Of a DNA stretch of 64,000 nucleotides, positions 1-9,798 are shown piece after piece. Below the pieces are notes generated by a model. The model worked only from the letters and a program-made list of their open reading frames with translations, was not told the origin of the DNA and did not search any database. Each line of letters begins with the position of its first letter. Within the stretch, counting starts at the first letter, position 1. The stretch spans positions 1,860,001 through 1,924,000 of the forward strand of contig NZ_AP027363.1 in assembly GCF_030295955.1 (NCBI RefSeq), given 5' to 3'. The stretch is from Thalassotalea agarivorans (GTDB lineage: Bacteria > Pseudomonadota > Gammaproteobacteria > Enterobacterales > Alteromonadaceae). A program made the position numbers and the translations under genes.

Positions 1-1443
1 TTTTAGCTCAATGTCCATGCTATCGAGCAAAATCGGTAGCGACACGTTGTAACCATAGTTAGTTACTTCGTCTTGCAAATCCTGATAAGTAAAGCGAGAA
101 GCGGTAGTGCCCTTTCGTAATGAACTTTCATTAGCAATGTCCCAAAGCCCATCCATGTTTTCGTCGGCCAAGATATAGCGCGTTGCAATATTGCCAGGTG
201 CATAGCGCTCTGAGGTTGCGAGTGAATATTTCCAATCAACACCCAAATACCCTAGCGCTGGAAAGTTATGTGAACCTCTAAATTGGTTCGCAATCATTTC
301 CCTCTCTTCGTACCTAACTTGGCTGTCACGCACTCTTAGTCCATCTGTGATAAGCACATTATTGGTATTACCTAGCTTATCTCTCATTTGGTCTTGCGTG
401 TCGTGCAACATAACAAAACTGTAGTCTAAGCGATGGTCATTGGTATATTGGTAACCGAGGTTAAACATACCCGACCATTTCACTTGATGTTCCGTTTGCT
501 GCACATCATCAAAACCACGCACCATGGTCCAAGTTCCGTCGGGGTTTTGCCTAAAGTCTTGTCCTTCGTATAGCTCAGACACTTCCCATTCATTGTTATA
601 CGATACCGCTGACAAAAAGCCTAAAGTGTGATCTTCGTGCAAATCAAAGTTATTGCCCAGCGTTACGTCAAAACCAAAGTCTGGATTTATCGTTGTCGTA
701 TTTGGATCCATATCGCGGTTCATATCCGCGAATATTTCTCTATTTTCCTGTTGCGACAAGGTATTAAGCGATTGATAGTTTCGCCACAAGTTCAACAGTT
801 GAGCAGGCGCTTCGCGCGTGCCGTCGTCTAAACCCATCCAATCGTCATCACCTCCATTGTAGGTAATGCCATCGTCAAAATTATTAATGTTAGTTCCTAT
901 TTTACCGCCAATCTTAAACTCAAAATCCGACGGAATTGTCTTTAATCTGACGTCTACAGCACCACCTGCAAAATGTGCAGGCATTGAAGGTGAATAAGAT
1001 TTTTGTACCGATAACGACTCAATAATCGAAGATGGAAATAAATCCAGCGGTATTACTGTACGCGTTGGATCAGGACTAGGTACCGCTGCGCCATTCAAAG
1101 TTGTACTTGAGTAACGTTCACCTAAGCCACGCACGTAGATAAATTTGCCATCTACCAATGTCAAACCAGTAACACGTCTTAGCGCACCTGCTGCGTCGCT
1201 ATCTCCGGTTCTTGAAATTTGCTCAGCACCTAAAATGTCAGCGACGAACGCTTGATTTTTGCGTTCCTCAATTACCGCACTGGCAGTACCCTTTAAGCGA
1301 CTCGCCTTAACAACCACTTCTTCCATTGCATATTCTTCTTCATCATTTGCTTGTTCTTCCTGCGCATTGGCGCTTAAAGACAAGCTCGCAAGAATTGCTA
1401 GGCTGAGTGTTGATAGGTGGAATCGATCTATTGTTCTTTTCAT
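1..1443 (-). CDS. TonB-dependent outer-membrane receptor (C-terminus outside window)
   Basis: The open frame runs off the window start, so only the N-terminal 481 residues are present. The start ATG has an AGAGG ribosome site. A signal peptide (MKRTIDRF to SANAQ, about 28 residues) is followed by EEVVVKASR, a TonB-box-like segment, and a plug domain with the motif YVRGLGERYSSTTLNG and PTRTVIPLDLFPSSIIES, typical of TonB-dependent receptors. The barrel then begins. Such receptors import scarce ligands across the outer membrane using TonB-ExbBD energy; the ligand cannot be read from this fragment. It lies 100 bp downstream of the lipoprotein gene on the same strand, with a hairpin between them, so the two may be co-expressed and work on one substrate. 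Confidence 0.9.
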   Translation of the reverse strand, partial: MKRTIDRFHLSTLSLAILASLSLSANAQEEQANDEEEYAMEEVVVKASRLKGTASAVIEERKNQAFVADILGAEQISRTGDSDAAGALRRVTGLTLVDGKFIYVRGLGERYSSTTLNGAAVPSPDPTRTVIPLDLFPSSIIESLSVQKSYSPSMPAHFAGGAVDVRLKTIPSDFEFKIGGKIGTNINNFDDGITYNGGDDDWMGLDDGTREAPAQLLNLWRNYQSLNTLSQQENREIFADMNRDMDPNTTTINPDFGFDVTLGNNFDLHEDHTLGFLSAVSYNNEWEVSELYEGQDFRQNPDGTWTMVRGFDDVQQTEHQVKWSGMFNLGYQYTNDHRLDYSFVMLHDTQDQMRDKLGNTNNVLITDGLRVRDSQVRYEEREMIANQFRGSHNFPALGYLGVDWKYSLATSERYAPGNIATRYILADENMDGLWDIANESSLRKGTTASRFTYQDLQDEVTNYGYNVSLPILLDSMDIELK

Positions 1444-1510
1444 TGCTAACCTCTTTAAACAGTCTGTCGACTATTCGGGGAACTTTAGATAAATATTGGA
1501 TTGCTTAAAT

Positions 1511-1536
1511 AAGGTGCTAGCCGAGGCTAACACCTT
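1511..1536 (-). terminator. Hairpin between lipoprotein and receptor genes
   Basis: AAGGTGCTAGC and GCTAACACCTT pair around a CGAG tetraloop with one mismatch. On the minus strand it is followed by TTATTTAAG, a poor U-tract, so it may attenuate or process the lipoprotein-receptor transcript rather than end it fully. Confidence 0.45.
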
Positions 1537-1543
1537 AAGCGCT

Positions 1544-4342
1544 TTACTCTAGGCCTACAGTCCAGCCGGCTGTCCAATCATTGTCTTTGTCTACCGCTCC
1601 AATGTGGTTAGCATTGTCAAAGAAACTTGTATCTGAGAAGGTAAATGGTGTTGTTGTGTCTATGGTGTAAATGCCATCTAACACGTCACTCATCATTACT
1701 TCTGTTGAGTTATTGTCTTGTGCTAATACCCAAGCACCTAGGTCAAATGCAGCCTCTGACGAATCTGCTGTTGCTTTAAAGTTTTCGCTACAAGCAAACA
1801 CTGAGTTGCTAATTGACGTTTCTGATGCAATTGCTTGGTCAACCGTGAGCCCTGCTTCCAGTTCGAAACATTCACCCATGCCTGACGTACCCGTTACAAT
1901 AAAGTTTCTTAGCTGTGCTTTGGTTCCTTCTCTTAGATAAATACCTTCAGAGTCTTTATCTGCTGTGTCGAAGTCATTACCAATAATGGTCATGTTGGCA
2001 ATCGTTGGGTTAGATTGTGGCGCCTTGTTTGGCGTTGAACCATCGTTGTCCGCTTCGATTGCGCGGTTAGCTTCACCGGCGTTATCAGCATGCTTCACAA
2101 GTACGTATTGCATGTTACCGCGATAACCATTGTCCCAATCAACGCTGTCATCTTTGTTTGCTGTCAGCACCACATATTTAAGCGATACTGTGCCACCAAA
2201 GAATTCAACGCCATCGTCAGCATTTTCATGTACCTGGATGAATTCAACCTTTGTGCCACTACCAACACCACCAAAGGTAATACCGTTTAGCTCGTTGTCA
2301 GGTGCAATCTCATATCCAGCGTGTTTAACGACAACGTAACGTAATGTACCTGAGCTATCTGCTTCATCCGTGCCACCAAAGACAGCACCTTCTTGCACAC
2401 CTTCAACTTGCAATGCACAGTCGCCTTCAGATGGACATTTATTTGATGGCGCATTACCCAGTAATACCATGCCGCCCCATTGACCAGAGCCGGTTTCTTG
2501 ACCAGTGACATCTTGGCTAGAGGTAAACGTAATAGGCGCTGATGCTGTGCCGTTTGCTTCAATCATTGAGTCGCGACTAACAACGATATAGTCGTTACCA
2601 CTGCGACCATAGATGGTTGTGCCTGCTTCAATCGTTAACGTTGCGCTATCGGCTTTATCGTTACCTACAAACACTGGACCGTTTAAAGCGTAGTAATTGC
2701 TGCTTGTTAAAGTTAAGTCTGACGTGATGACACCGCTAATTTCACACGTAGTTGTAACACCATCAACTGGTGTAATTGACGACGTACCTACAGGGCAGCC
2801 TTCAACGGTTGCGCTAGCGGTTACCACGCCACCGCCGAAACCAAATGCCCAGCCTTCGCGCCAGTCGTTTTGACCATCGAATGCACCGACATAATCTGTT
2901 GCATCAAAGAAGCTATCAACATTTGATACATCTTGACCAGCGTCTGCTGCTACAAGTGGCGATTGTGCTGATGGGACGCCGTCAGCATCAATTAAAATAG
3001 ACGAGCTAATGCTGTTAGAAGACTCAGCTACAAACCACGTTTCTAGATCAAGAATGGTGTTGCTATCGTCATCTTTTGCATCTTTAAAGTTTTCACCATT
3101 TGAACATGCCATCACTGAGTTTTGGAACATGATCTTACCGCTTTCTGCGTTAGATACTGTGACAGAGCCTGTACCACCTTCTAGCTCTAAACACTCACCC
3201 ATTTCAGATGGACCCGTAACTACTGTGTTGTAAAAAGACGCTGCTGTACCTTCACGCAAATAAATACCCTCAGAGTCTTTATCTGCCGTGTCGAAGTTAT
3301 TACCAATGATGGTTAGGTTAGCGATAGTTGGGTTTGACTGTGGTTCTTTGTCTGGCGTAGAACCATCGTTGTCTGCTTCAATAGCGCGGTTAGCTTCACC
3401 GGCGTTGTCTGCATGTTTAACGTAAGCGTGCTGAATTTTGCCGCGATAGCCATTATCCCAGTCAATGCTATCGTCACGGTTACCAGTTAACACTAAGTGC
3501 TTAACATTTACCGCGCCCCCAAAGAACTCAACACCGTCATCTGCGTTTGCGTGCACTTGAATGTAATCAACCTCAGTACCACTACCAACACCACCAAAGG
3601 TAATACCGTTTAATTCATTGTCTGGTGCAATTTCAAAACCTGCGTATTTAACAACAACGTACTTTAGAACACCTGAGTCATCTTCCCAGTCGGTACCACC
3701 AAATACAGCACCTTCGGATACACCTTCAACTTGTAGCGCACAATCGCCTTCTGTTGGACATTTGTTTGATGGTGCATTACCAAGAATAACAAGGCCGCCC
3801 CATTGGCCGGCAGTTGTTTCTTCGCCCTTAACATCTTGTAAAGACGTTAAAATGATAGGTTGTGATTTTGTACCCGCGGCATTAATTTTACCGTCACGTT
3901 GTACAACAATGTAATCGTTACCCGATTGACCAAATAGCACCGCGCCTGGTTCAATCGTTAGCGTTGGGTCGCTATCAGCACGTGCGGCGCGTGCGCCCTT
4001 ACCTGCTGTGTTGCCACCAACGGATACTTCACCGCTAATCGCATAAAATACTGGCTTACCATCCGCTGATGCAACTAAGGTTACATCTTCTGTAATCTCG
4101 CCATCGATCACTTGAACTAATACATCAAACCCCATCGCTGCAGAGACAGTTGTTGCCAATTGTGTATTTGATTTACCTGGCAATTCCACGTCTGTTGGGC
4201 CACCTGATGTAGGAGGATTATTAATGATTGTGTCACCAACTGAATTGTCGACTTCTGACGTTAGGTTAATATCACCACCACAACCCACCAAGGTGAGAGC
4301 TGCAGCCATAGCGCTTAGTTTAAATGTTTTTTTGATGTGCAT
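1544..4342 (-). CDS. Large duplicated outer-membrane lipoprotein, partner of the TonB receptor
   Basis: This 932-residue protein has a type II signal peptide with lipobox LVGC (Cys21) and a Gly-rich start of the mature chain. The remainder is two tandem copies of a roughly 440-residue unit. Each copy has DYIVV, GQWGG, LGNAPSNKCP, GDCALQVEGV, EGAVFGGTD, NADDGVEFFGG, DNGYRG, ADNAGEANRAIEADNDGST and DKDSEGIYLREG. The short repeated beta strands suggest a parallel beta-helix. GGAG lies 6 nt before the ATG. The family is known to me as a TonB-receptor neighbour in marine Gammaproteobacteria, but its function is not established. A surface ligand-capture role is inference from the neighbour and the lipid anchor. 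Confidence 0.8.
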   Translation of the reverse strand: MHIKKTFKLSAMAAALTLVGCGGDINLTSEVDNSVGDTIINNPPTSGGPTDVELPGKSNTQLATTVSAAMGFDVLVQVIDGEITEDVTLVASADGKPVFYAISGEVSVGGNTAGKGARAARADSDPTLTIEPGAVLFGQSGNDYIVVQRDGKINAAGTKSQPIILTSLQDVKGEETTAGQWGGLVILGNAPSNKCPTEGDCALQVEGVSEGAVFGGTDWEDDSGVLKYVVVKYAGFEIAPDNELNGITFGGVGSGTEVDYIQVHANADDGVEFFGGAVNVKHLVLTGNRDDSIDWDNGYRGKIQHAYVKHADNAGEANRAIEADNDGSTPDKEPQSNPTIANLTIIGNNFDTADKDSEGIYLREGTAASFYNTVVTGPSEMGECLELEGGTGSVTVSNAESGKIMFQNSVMACSNGENFKDAKDDDSNTILDLETWFVAESSNSISSSILIDADGVPSAQSPLVAADAGQDVSNVDSFFDATDYVGAFDGQNDWREGWAFGFGGGVVTASATVEGCPVGTSSITPVDGVTTTCEISGVITSDLTLTSSNYYALNGPVFVGNDKADSATLTIEAGTTIYGRSGNDYIVVSRDSMIEANGTASAPITFTSSQDVTGQETGSGQWGGMVLLGNAPSNKCPSEGDCALQVEGVQEGAVFGGTDEADSSGTLRYVVVKHAGYEIAPDNELNGITFGGVGSGTKVEFIQVHENADDGVEFFGGTVSLKYVVLTANKDDSVDWDNGYRGNMQYVLVKHADNAGEANRAIEADNDGSTPNKAPQSNPTIANMTIIGNDFDTADKDSEGIYLREGTKAQLRNFIVTGTSGMGECFELEAGLTVDQAIASETSISNSVFACSENFKATADSSEAAFDLGAWVLAQDNNSTEVMMSDVLDGIYTIDTTTPFTFSDTSFFDNANHIGAVDKDNDWTAGWTVGLE

Positions 4343-4401
4343 TTGATGCTCCGCAATTAACTCTAAAAGTTTTTTATGATTTTAAAAATTGCGTAAATGC
4401 T

Positions 4402-4474
4402 ACGAGCGAAAGATGACAGAAATGTTTTAGAAATATGTTAATTGTGTGTAATTAATGTGACGAATAGATGACAT
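4402..4474 (-). promoter_or_regulatory. Two possible Pho-box-like sites upstream of the lipoprotein gene
   Basis: On the minus strand, 4402-4419 reads CTGTCATCTTTCGCTCGT: a perfect first PhoB half site, then a 4-nt spacer and a weak second half (4 of 7). A second site at 4457-4474, ATGTCATCTATTCGTCAC, matches 6 of 7 and 4 of 7. They are 55 bp apart, about five helical turns, and the nearer lies about 60 bp from the start codon. The match is degenerate, so PhoB control is only a possibility. The rest of the 319-bp gap (4343-4661) is AT-rich and shows no other gene. Confidence 0.3.
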
Positions 4475-4607
4475 TGATTTAGGACAATTGTGCTAGACAC
4501 CTGATGTTTTGGGCAGGGCGCACGAATTGTAATTTGTGAACTTATGTAATTTGGATGCGGCAACTGTAACCGATTAACAAGTTAAAATTACGCCATCACT
4601 ACAAAAT

Positions 4608-4633
4608 AACCCTGTACAAAACTATACAGGGTT
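4608..4633 (-). terminator. Terminator of the 171-residue periplasmic protein gene
   Basis: AACCCTGTA and TACAGGGTT form a perfect 9-bp stem with an 8-nt loop. On the minus strand it is followed by ATTTTG, and it lies about 30 bp after the stop codon. Confidence 0.6.
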
Positions 4634-4661
4634 ATCGTCAAAGTTAGCAAAAGTGATTGAA

Positions 4662-5177
4662 CTACAGCTGGCTAGCTTTCTCATCAAGTTGTTGCTTAAG
4701 TGCTTCAATATCTTCTGCACTTAAGGTGGCTTTATCGATTAAACGAGCAACAATATCTTTGCCAATAGTACCCGTTGCTTCTATAACCATATGTTTTTTA
4801 TGAGGGGTTGCACTCTCGTCGATGTCCATTTCAATTTCTACATCGTCTTCTTTTGTCACCCACACTTGTTTCTTTACTTCAACGTGCTGCTCAAGTTCAA
4901 CATCCGCTTCACCACTTAGGTGAGATAACGCTTGCTTCACCTTACTTCTGACTTCAGGTGAAAGTGTTGCTAACGCACTGTCGAGTGCTTCTGGATTATC
5001 TAACGCACCTTTTGGCAGTTTGACGCTAGTGATCTCGCCATTTACATCAACAAATATATTAGCGACATCGGTTTTTTTAACTGTGATCTCTATGTTTTCT
5101 TCAACAATGGCTTGTGCACCAAAGATGGCACTTGCTAATAAACAAAGGGAAATGACTTTCTTATTGATGTGGTTCAC
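4662..5177 (-). CDS. Small exported protein of unknown function
   Basis: I do not recognise this 171-residue protein. It begins with GTG, supported by AGAGG 7 nt upstream. A Sec signal peptide of about 23 residues ends at GAQA, so the mature chain is periplasmic or anchored to nothing obvious. The body is rich in Glu, Asp, Val and Lys (for example VELEQHVEVKKQVWV and EDDVEIEMDIDE) and ends in a predicted helix with ALKQQLDEKASQL. There are no cysteines and no known motif. It stands alone between a terminator and a 359-bp gap, so it is probably a single transcription unit. Confidence 0.7.
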   Translation of the reverse strand: MNHINKKVISLCLLASAIFGAQAIVEENIEITVKKTDVANIFVDVNGEITSVKLPKGALDNPEALDSALATLSPEVRSKVKQALSHLSGEADVELEQHVEVKKQVWVTKEDDVEIEMDIDESATPHKKHMVIEATGTIGKDIVARLIDKATLSAEDIEALKQQLDEKASQL

Positions 5178-5536
5178 CGGATAACCTCTTAATTATTATA
5201 AGTTCGTGAGCGTTTGGCGCATTTAGCGACATCTAGGCTATGTAATGTAAACCAAATTCGCCAAAAACAAAAGCGCTAATCATATATCTACTAAACTGTT
5301 CGTGGAGCTATATCCATATATAAGCATGGCTTATAACTGAATATTTGAATATACCTATTATCTATAACAATTATAAAATAACAGACTACACTTAAGGTAT
5401 GGGGGAATTTTCTTGCGCAAAAGAATCTACCACCTACAGTTGAATAATACATGTGCTACATTGAATATAATAACAATAGCCACTTAGTTATTCTGTTGCA
5501 TTCACTGAAATAAGGTACTTACCTTGAGGAGTTATT
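5178..5536. other. 359-bp divergent intergenic region
   Basis: This AT-rich gap separates the divergently transcribed 171-residue and 70-residue genes, so it must hold both promoters. I could not pick a convincing -35/-10 pair. No tRNA, repeat or further open frame with a ribosome site was seen. Confidence 0.5.
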
Positions 5537-5749
5537 ATGAGTGCGATATGGAAAAATCACGGCGCTAACCTCGCCGATATGATAAATGGAAACAAAGAAA
5601 CTCAAGCTCATTTATATCTAGAGCAATTAATGTTATTCCCTGTTGATATTCAGGATCGAATTATCGAGGAAATCAGTCAATTGAGCCTTTGTAACTCAGA
5701 CGCTGTAGCCGAAATCATTAGTAGCTACACCATGCAAGAGCTAAGATAA
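5537..5749 (+). CDS. Small cytosolic protein of unknown function
   Basis: This 70-residue protein has no signal peptide or membrane segment and is predicted mostly helical. The start is well supported by GAGGAG 6 nt before the ATG, which argues that this short frame is a real gene. Composition is ordinary, with one cysteine and an acidic bias (LEQLMLFPVDIQDRIIEEI). I recognise no family. It converges on uvrB with only 22 bp between the stops, and its stop codon sits in the loop of a terminator hairpin. Its job is unknown. Confidence 0.7.
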   Translation: MSAIWKNHGANLADMINGNKETQAHLYLEQLMLFPVDIQDRIIEEISQLSLCNSDAVAEIISSYTMQELR

Positions 5750-5766
5750 TTCTTAGCTCTTTCTTT
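5736..5766 (+). terminator. Terminator with the stop codon in its loop
   Basis: AAGAGCTAAGA and TCTTAGCTCTT form a perfect 11-bp stem with loop TAAT, followed by TCTTT. The TAA stop of the 70-residue gene is the loop. The convergent uvrB gene ends 6 bp beyond. Confidence 0.7.
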
Positions 5767-5771
5767 ATCTG

Positions 5772-7772
5772 CTAAGTCAGTAGTTGTTGATCTCTTAGTT
5801 TTGCTATCTCATCACGCACTGCAGCCGCTTCTTCAAATTCGAGGTTTTGCGCGTGATTAAGCATTTTCTCTTCAAGGCCTTTCACTTTCTCGTCAATTTC
5901 TTGTGTTGAAAGCGTTGCATACTGAGCCTGCTTATCAGCGACCTTCTTCGCCACCACGGCATCGACAACATCGCCGCCCACATCCATGACGTCGGTAATT
6001 TTTCTAACAACGCCTTTTGGCGTAATGCCATTTGCTTTATTAAACGCTTCTTGCTTTTCTCTACGACGATTGGTTTCGTCTATCGCACTTCGCATCGAGC
6101 GAGTGATGGTATCAGCATATAAAATCGCTTTACCATTAACGTTACGCGCTGCCCTACCAATGGTTTGAATCAAGGATCTGACAGAACGTAAAAATCCTTC
6201 TTTGTCAGCATCTAAAATAGCCACTAATGACACCTCTGGCATATCTAAACCTTCTCGCAAAAGGTTAATACCAACAAGTACATCAAATTTACCCATACGA
6301 AAATCACGAATAATTTCCATACGCTCGACAGTATCAACATCTGAATGTAGGTAACGCGTTTTTACGCTGTGTTCGTCAAGATAATCGGTAAGATCTTCTG
6401 CCATACGTTTAGTTAACGTAGTTGCTAGTACCCTTTCACCAATGGCAATACGCTTGCGAATTTCCGACAGCAAATCATCCACTTGTGTATCAACCGGTCT
6501 TACTTCAATTTCAGGATCAAGCAAACCTGTTGGACGCACGACTTGTTCAGCTACATCACCCGCCGATTTATCAAGTTCATAATCACTTGGTGTCGCTGAA
6601 ACATAAATCGTTTGCGGCGATATAGCTTCAAATTCTTCAAACTTCATTGGTCTGTTGTCCAATGCTGAAGGTAGGCGAAAACCATATTCAACGAGGTTTT
6701 CTTTACGTGATCTGTCACCTTTATACATGGCACCAATTTGCGGCACCGTGACATGTGATTCATCGATAATCAACAAACCGTCGTGAGGCAGATAGTCAAA
6801 CAAGGTCGGTGGCGCTTCACCTGGGCCTCTGCCAGATAAATAGCGCGAATAGTTTTCGATACCAGAGCAGTAACCTAACTCTACCATCATTTCAATATCA
6901 AACTGTGTGCGCTGCACAATGCGTTGCTCTTCAATGAGCTTATTGTTGTCTTTAAGCTGTTTGGCACGCTCTTTTAGTTCGACCTTTATATTTTCAACCG
7001 CTGATAAAATTGTTTCTCTTGGCGTCGCATAGTGTGTTTTTGGATACACAGTTACACGAGCTAAATTGCGCTCTACACTGCCTGTAAGTGGATCAAATTC
7101 GCTTATCTTTTCGACTTCTTCATCAAATAGCTCAACACGAAGCGCAAGTTTGTCAGATTCAGCCGGGAATATATCGATAACATCACCGCGCACACGATAA
7201 GTTGCACGTTGAAAGGCTACGTCATTTCGAGTGTATTGTAATTCTGCAAGTCGTCTTAATACATCGCGCTGATTTATGATATCGCCCACTCTCAGGTGCA
7301 ACATCATTTTCAAGTAGGAATCAGGATCACCTAAACCATAAATCGCTGAAACTGAAGCAACGATGATAACGTCTCTGCGCTCCATCAAGGCTTTCGTTGC
7401 CGACAAGCGCATTTGTTCGATGTGATCGTTTATCGACGCATCTTTTTCGATAAAGGTATCCGTCGTTGGCACATAAGCTTCTGGCTGATAGTAGTCGTAG
7501 TAGGACACAAAGTACTCTACCGAATTGTTAGGAAAAAATTCCTTCATCTCGCCATATAGCTGAGCAGCTAGCGTTTTGTTTGGCGCTAACATTAACGTTG
7601 GGCGATTAAGCTTTTCTATTACGTTAGCCATGGTAAATGTTTTACCAGAGCCAGTAACACCAAGTAGTGTTTGATGCGCTAACCCAGATTCAATACCATC
7701 TAATAGCTTTTCGATGGCCTGAGGTTGATCGCCCGCAGGTTTATAGTCTGAAACTAAGGTGAGGTATTTCAT
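5772..7772 (-). CDS. uvrB: Excinuclease ABC subunit B
   Basis: UvrB is the helicase-like damage-verification subunit of nucleotide excision repair. It is loaded by UvrA and recruits UvrC for the dual incision. The 666-residue product is the usual length. Visible marks are the Walker A motif GVTGSGKT near residue 40, the beta-hairpin region [12 protein letters not shown], the DEAD-like [11 protein letters not shown], the motif VI segment QTIGRAARN, and a C-terminal UVR domain ([22 protein letters not shown]) that contacts UvrC. Its ATG overlaps the stop of the MATE gene in an ATGA junction, so the two are likely translationally coupled, although their functions are unrelated. No SOS box was identified because the promoter lies before the MATE gene. 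Confidence 0.97.
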   Translation of the reverse strand: MKYLTLVSDYKPAGDQPQAIEKLLDGIESGLAHQTLLGVTGSGKTFTMANVIEKLNRPTLMLAPNKTLAAQLYGEMKEFFPNNSVEYFVSYYDYYQPEAYVPTTDTFIEKDASINDHIEQMRLSATKALMERRDVIIVASVSAIYGLGDPDSYLKMMLHLRVGDIINQRDVLRRLAELQYTRNDVAFQRATYRVRGDVIDIFPAESDKLALRVELFDEEVEKISEFDPLTGSVERNLARVTVYPKTHYATPRETILSAVENIKVELKERAKQLKDNNKLIEEQRIVQRTQFDIEMMVELGYCSGIENYSRYLSGRGPGEAPPTLFDYLPHDGLLIIDESHVTVPQIGAMYKGDRSRKENLVEYGFRLPSALDNRPMKFEEFEAISPQTIYVSATPSDYELDKSAGDVAEQVVRPTGLLDPEIEVRPVDTQVDDLLSEIRKRIAIGERVLATTLTKRMAEDLTDYLDEHSVKTRYLHSDVDTVERMEIIRDFRMGKFDVLVGINLLREGLDMPEVSLVAILDADKEGFLRSVRSLIQTIGRAARNVNGKAILYADTITRSMRSAIDETNRRREKQEAFNKANGITPKGVVRKITDVMDVGGDVVDAVVAKKVADKQAQYATLSTQEIDEKVKGLEEKMLNHAQNLEFEEAAAVRDEIAKLRDQQLLT

Positions 7773-9145
7773 GACTGTTCAACCTCCTCTGCTGTTTTAA
7801 AATCGCCCTTAAACTGTTTAACAAACAAGCCATAAGAAATAAATGCCATAACAAAATTGCCCAATAAAGCGCCGACGAAAAAGCCCTCAAGGTCATAGAG
7901 CAGGCTGCCAATGTAGGCTAGCGGCACATAGCAGACAAACAAACGAATAATACTTAACACCAAGGCAACCATTGGTTTGTGTAAAGCATTGAAAGACGAA
8001 TTGGTTAAAATAATAATGCCTTGCAGGCCGTATCCTAATGGCAAAATCCAAATAAACAGCTTAATAATGTCTGCAACAGCATCTTCTTTGGCAAAAGCCA
8101 TAGCAATAAGTGGCGCGATTGCGACTAAAATCACATAGATAAGCACTTGCCACACCATGACAAACTTAGCCGATGTTTTATAGCCTTCTTCTACACGTTG
8201 CATTTTTCCCGCGCCAAAATTTTGGCTAATAAAAGGTGGCAGTGTCATCGACATAGCTAGTACAACTAAGCAAGCTATCGATTCAATTCGTGACCCTACA
8301 CCAAAGGCTGCCACAGCAGCTTCACCATAGGTTGCAACAATAGCGGTAAGCACAGCCGCCGCAATTGGCGTAAGCATATTGGCACCAGCGGCGGGTAAAC
8401 CAATACGTAAAATTTCACGTGAAGAAGTAACAAATCGATCAAACGGCAACCATTTAGGATCTAGCAGTTTTCTTTGGCGAATAAGAATATCTAACACCAA
8501 AATCAGACCAAACATCCATGAAATAAGCGTGGCAATCGCAGCTCCCTTTATGCCCATAGCTGGCACAGGGCCAAAGCCAAAAATTAAAATGGGATCTAGA
8601 ATGGCATTAATCAGCCCCGCTCCGCCCATAATGATACTTGGCGTTTTGGTATCACCTGATGCGCGCAGCACAGCATTACCTATCATCGGCCCAATCAGGC
8701 AAATACTACCTAAATACCACACATCCATATACTGATGAATCAGCGGTAACAATTCTTCTGACGCGCCCAGCATCAAGAACATTTCATCTTCGTATAAATA
8801 ACCGAACAACGACAAAATACCAACGATTACACCTGTGATTAACATCGCGGTAAACGCAGCATCTTTAGCGGTGCAATCATCTTTTTTACCAAGCGCTCTG
8901 GCAATGACTGCTGAGGTACCGATACCCAGGCCAATGGTTAAACTAAGCACAGTAAAGGTGACAGGAAAAGTAAAACTAATTGCGGCTAAGGGTTGAGTTC
9001 CCAATAAACTAACGAAAAAGGTATCAACCAAATTAAATGTCATTAAAAGAATCATGCCCATGATCATTGGGATGGTCATTTTCTTTAATGTTGGCGCGAC
9101 CGGATCGTTAAGCAAATCAATTTGGCGTTTATGGGATGTGGTCAT
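7769..9145 (-). CDS. MATE family multidrug/metabolite efflux transporter
   Basis: The 458-residue inner-membrane protein has about 12 hydrophobic segments in two similar halves, the layout of MATE antiporters (NorM/DinF-like), which export cationic compounds using a Na+ or H+ gradient. Supporting features are the N-terminal [35 protein letters not shown] in the first half, and GSRIESI and [11 protein letters not shown] in the second. Substrate cannot be predicted. It is the first gene of a two-gene unit with uvrB (4-bp overlap). The start codon lacks an obvious ribosome site. A 534-bp gap follows upstream. Confidence 0.9.
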   Translation of the reverse strand: MTTSHKRQIDLLNDPVAPTLKKMTIPMIMGMILLMTFNLVDTFFVSLLGTQPLAAISFTFPVTFTVLSLTIGLGIGTSAVIARALGKKDDCTAKDAAFTAMLITGVIVGILSLFGYLYEDEMFLMLGASEELLPLIHQYMDVWYLGSICLIGPMIGNAVLRASGDTKTPSIIMGGAGLINAILDPILIFGFGPVPAMGIKGAAIATLISWMFGLILVLDILIRQRKLLDPKWLPFDRFVTSSREILRIGLPAAGANMLTPIAAAVLTAIVATYGEAAVAAFGVGSRIESIACLVVLAMSMTLPPFISQNFGAGKMQRVEEGYKTSAKFVMVWQVLIYVILVAIAPLIAMAFAKEDAVADIIKLFIWILPLGYGLQGIIILTNSSFNALHKPMVALVLSIIRLFVCYVPLAYIGSLLYDLEGFFVGALLGNFVMAFISYGLFVKQFKGDFKTAEEVEQS

Positions 9146-9479
9146 TAAATAAAACTAGTGCTGTTATTAGAACGAATATTGTAAAAGATACTGCGACGAC
9201 TAGCTAACTTTCAATTAAATTTAATTATATTTTTTAGTTTTTATTCGTGTATTCCTTATTTGTAAAAATTATGTACCAACAAGCGTCCATTTTGTACACA
9301 ATTCCAATTAAATGCTCGATGTTGTGTGATTTTTGATCTGCATGCTCACAGAAAGACCAATAAACACGCTAACTATATGTTTTTATTACATTTAAACTAT
9401 TAAGGCTATTGTTTGATCAGTTTGCTAACTTGTTGATTTTAGTGGGCTAACCAAGGTTACTGAATAACAACTCACACAC

Positions 9480-9502
9480 TTATCCACAACTTTGGTGGAT
9501 AA
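9480..9502. promoter_or_regulatory. Inverted pair of DnaA boxes
   Basis: TTATCCACA (9480-9488) is a perfect consensus DnaA box. GGTGGATAA (9494-9502) is the reverse complement of TTATCCACC, an 8 of 9 match, so two boxes face each other across 5 bp. There is no oriC gene context or box cluster, so a regulatory or titration role is more likely than an origin. Confidence 0.45.
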
Positions 9503-9616
9503 GTCTCTCTTCTGTAAGATAAAGTCCATTATTTCACTTAAATTGCGTCTTTTTACATCAAGCTGACGGTTAAATAAGCAAACGAATTATTATTTAAAAA
9601 ATTTCGCATTTTAGTG

Positions 9617-9645
9617 TTGACAGTAAGACAGGCTATCTATAATAT
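9617..9645 (+). promoter_or_regulatory. Stable-RNA promoter for the tRNA-Asn genes
   Basis: A perfect -35 TTGACA (9617-9622) is followed by overlapping -10 choices: TATAAT at 9638 (15-bp spacer) or TAATAT at 9640 (17-bp spacer). A GC-rich discriminator TCCGCCCCG comes next, as in promoters under stringent control. The first tRNA begins about 30 bp further on. Confidence 0.75.
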
Positions 9646-9679
9646 TCCGCCCCGTTAGCGAGGTAGCTCGCGAAACTAC

Positions 9680-9755
9680 TCCCCAGTAGCTCAGTTGGTA
9701 GAGCGACGGACTGTTAATCCGTGTGTCACTGGTTCAAGCCCAGTCTGGGGAGCCA
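9680..9755 (+). tRNA. tRNA-Asn (GTT anticodon), copy 1
   Basis: This 76-nt gene folds into a full cloverleaf with the CCA end encoded. Acceptor stem TCCCCAG pairs with CTGGGGA. The D arm has AGCTCAGTTGGTAGAGC, the anticodon loop CTGTTAA has GTT at 9713-9715, and the T arm carries GGTTCAAGCC. It is the first of a tandem pair. Confidence 0.97.
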
Positions 9756-9798
9756 CTTTTAAAAATAAGACGTGTTATACTTATTCACGACTTGTTAT

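Larger units (their letters stand above)
9146..9679. other. 534-bp AT-rich intergenic region before the tRNA genes
   Basis: No coding frame with a ribosome site was found. It holds the promoter of the MATE-uvrB unit, a DnaA-box palindrome at 9480-9502, and the tRNA promoter at 9617-9645. GATC sites are sparse. Confidence 0.5.

Noticed and set aside
2287-2562. Small frames within the duplicated lipoprotein gene
   Set aside because: They are shifted reads of the same repeat-rich DNA.
9146-9679. AT-rich gap with DnaA boxes as a chromosome origin
   Set aside because: Only one inverted pair of boxes, few GATC sites, and none of the usual origin neighbours (dnaA, dnaN, rpmH, gidA, mioC).
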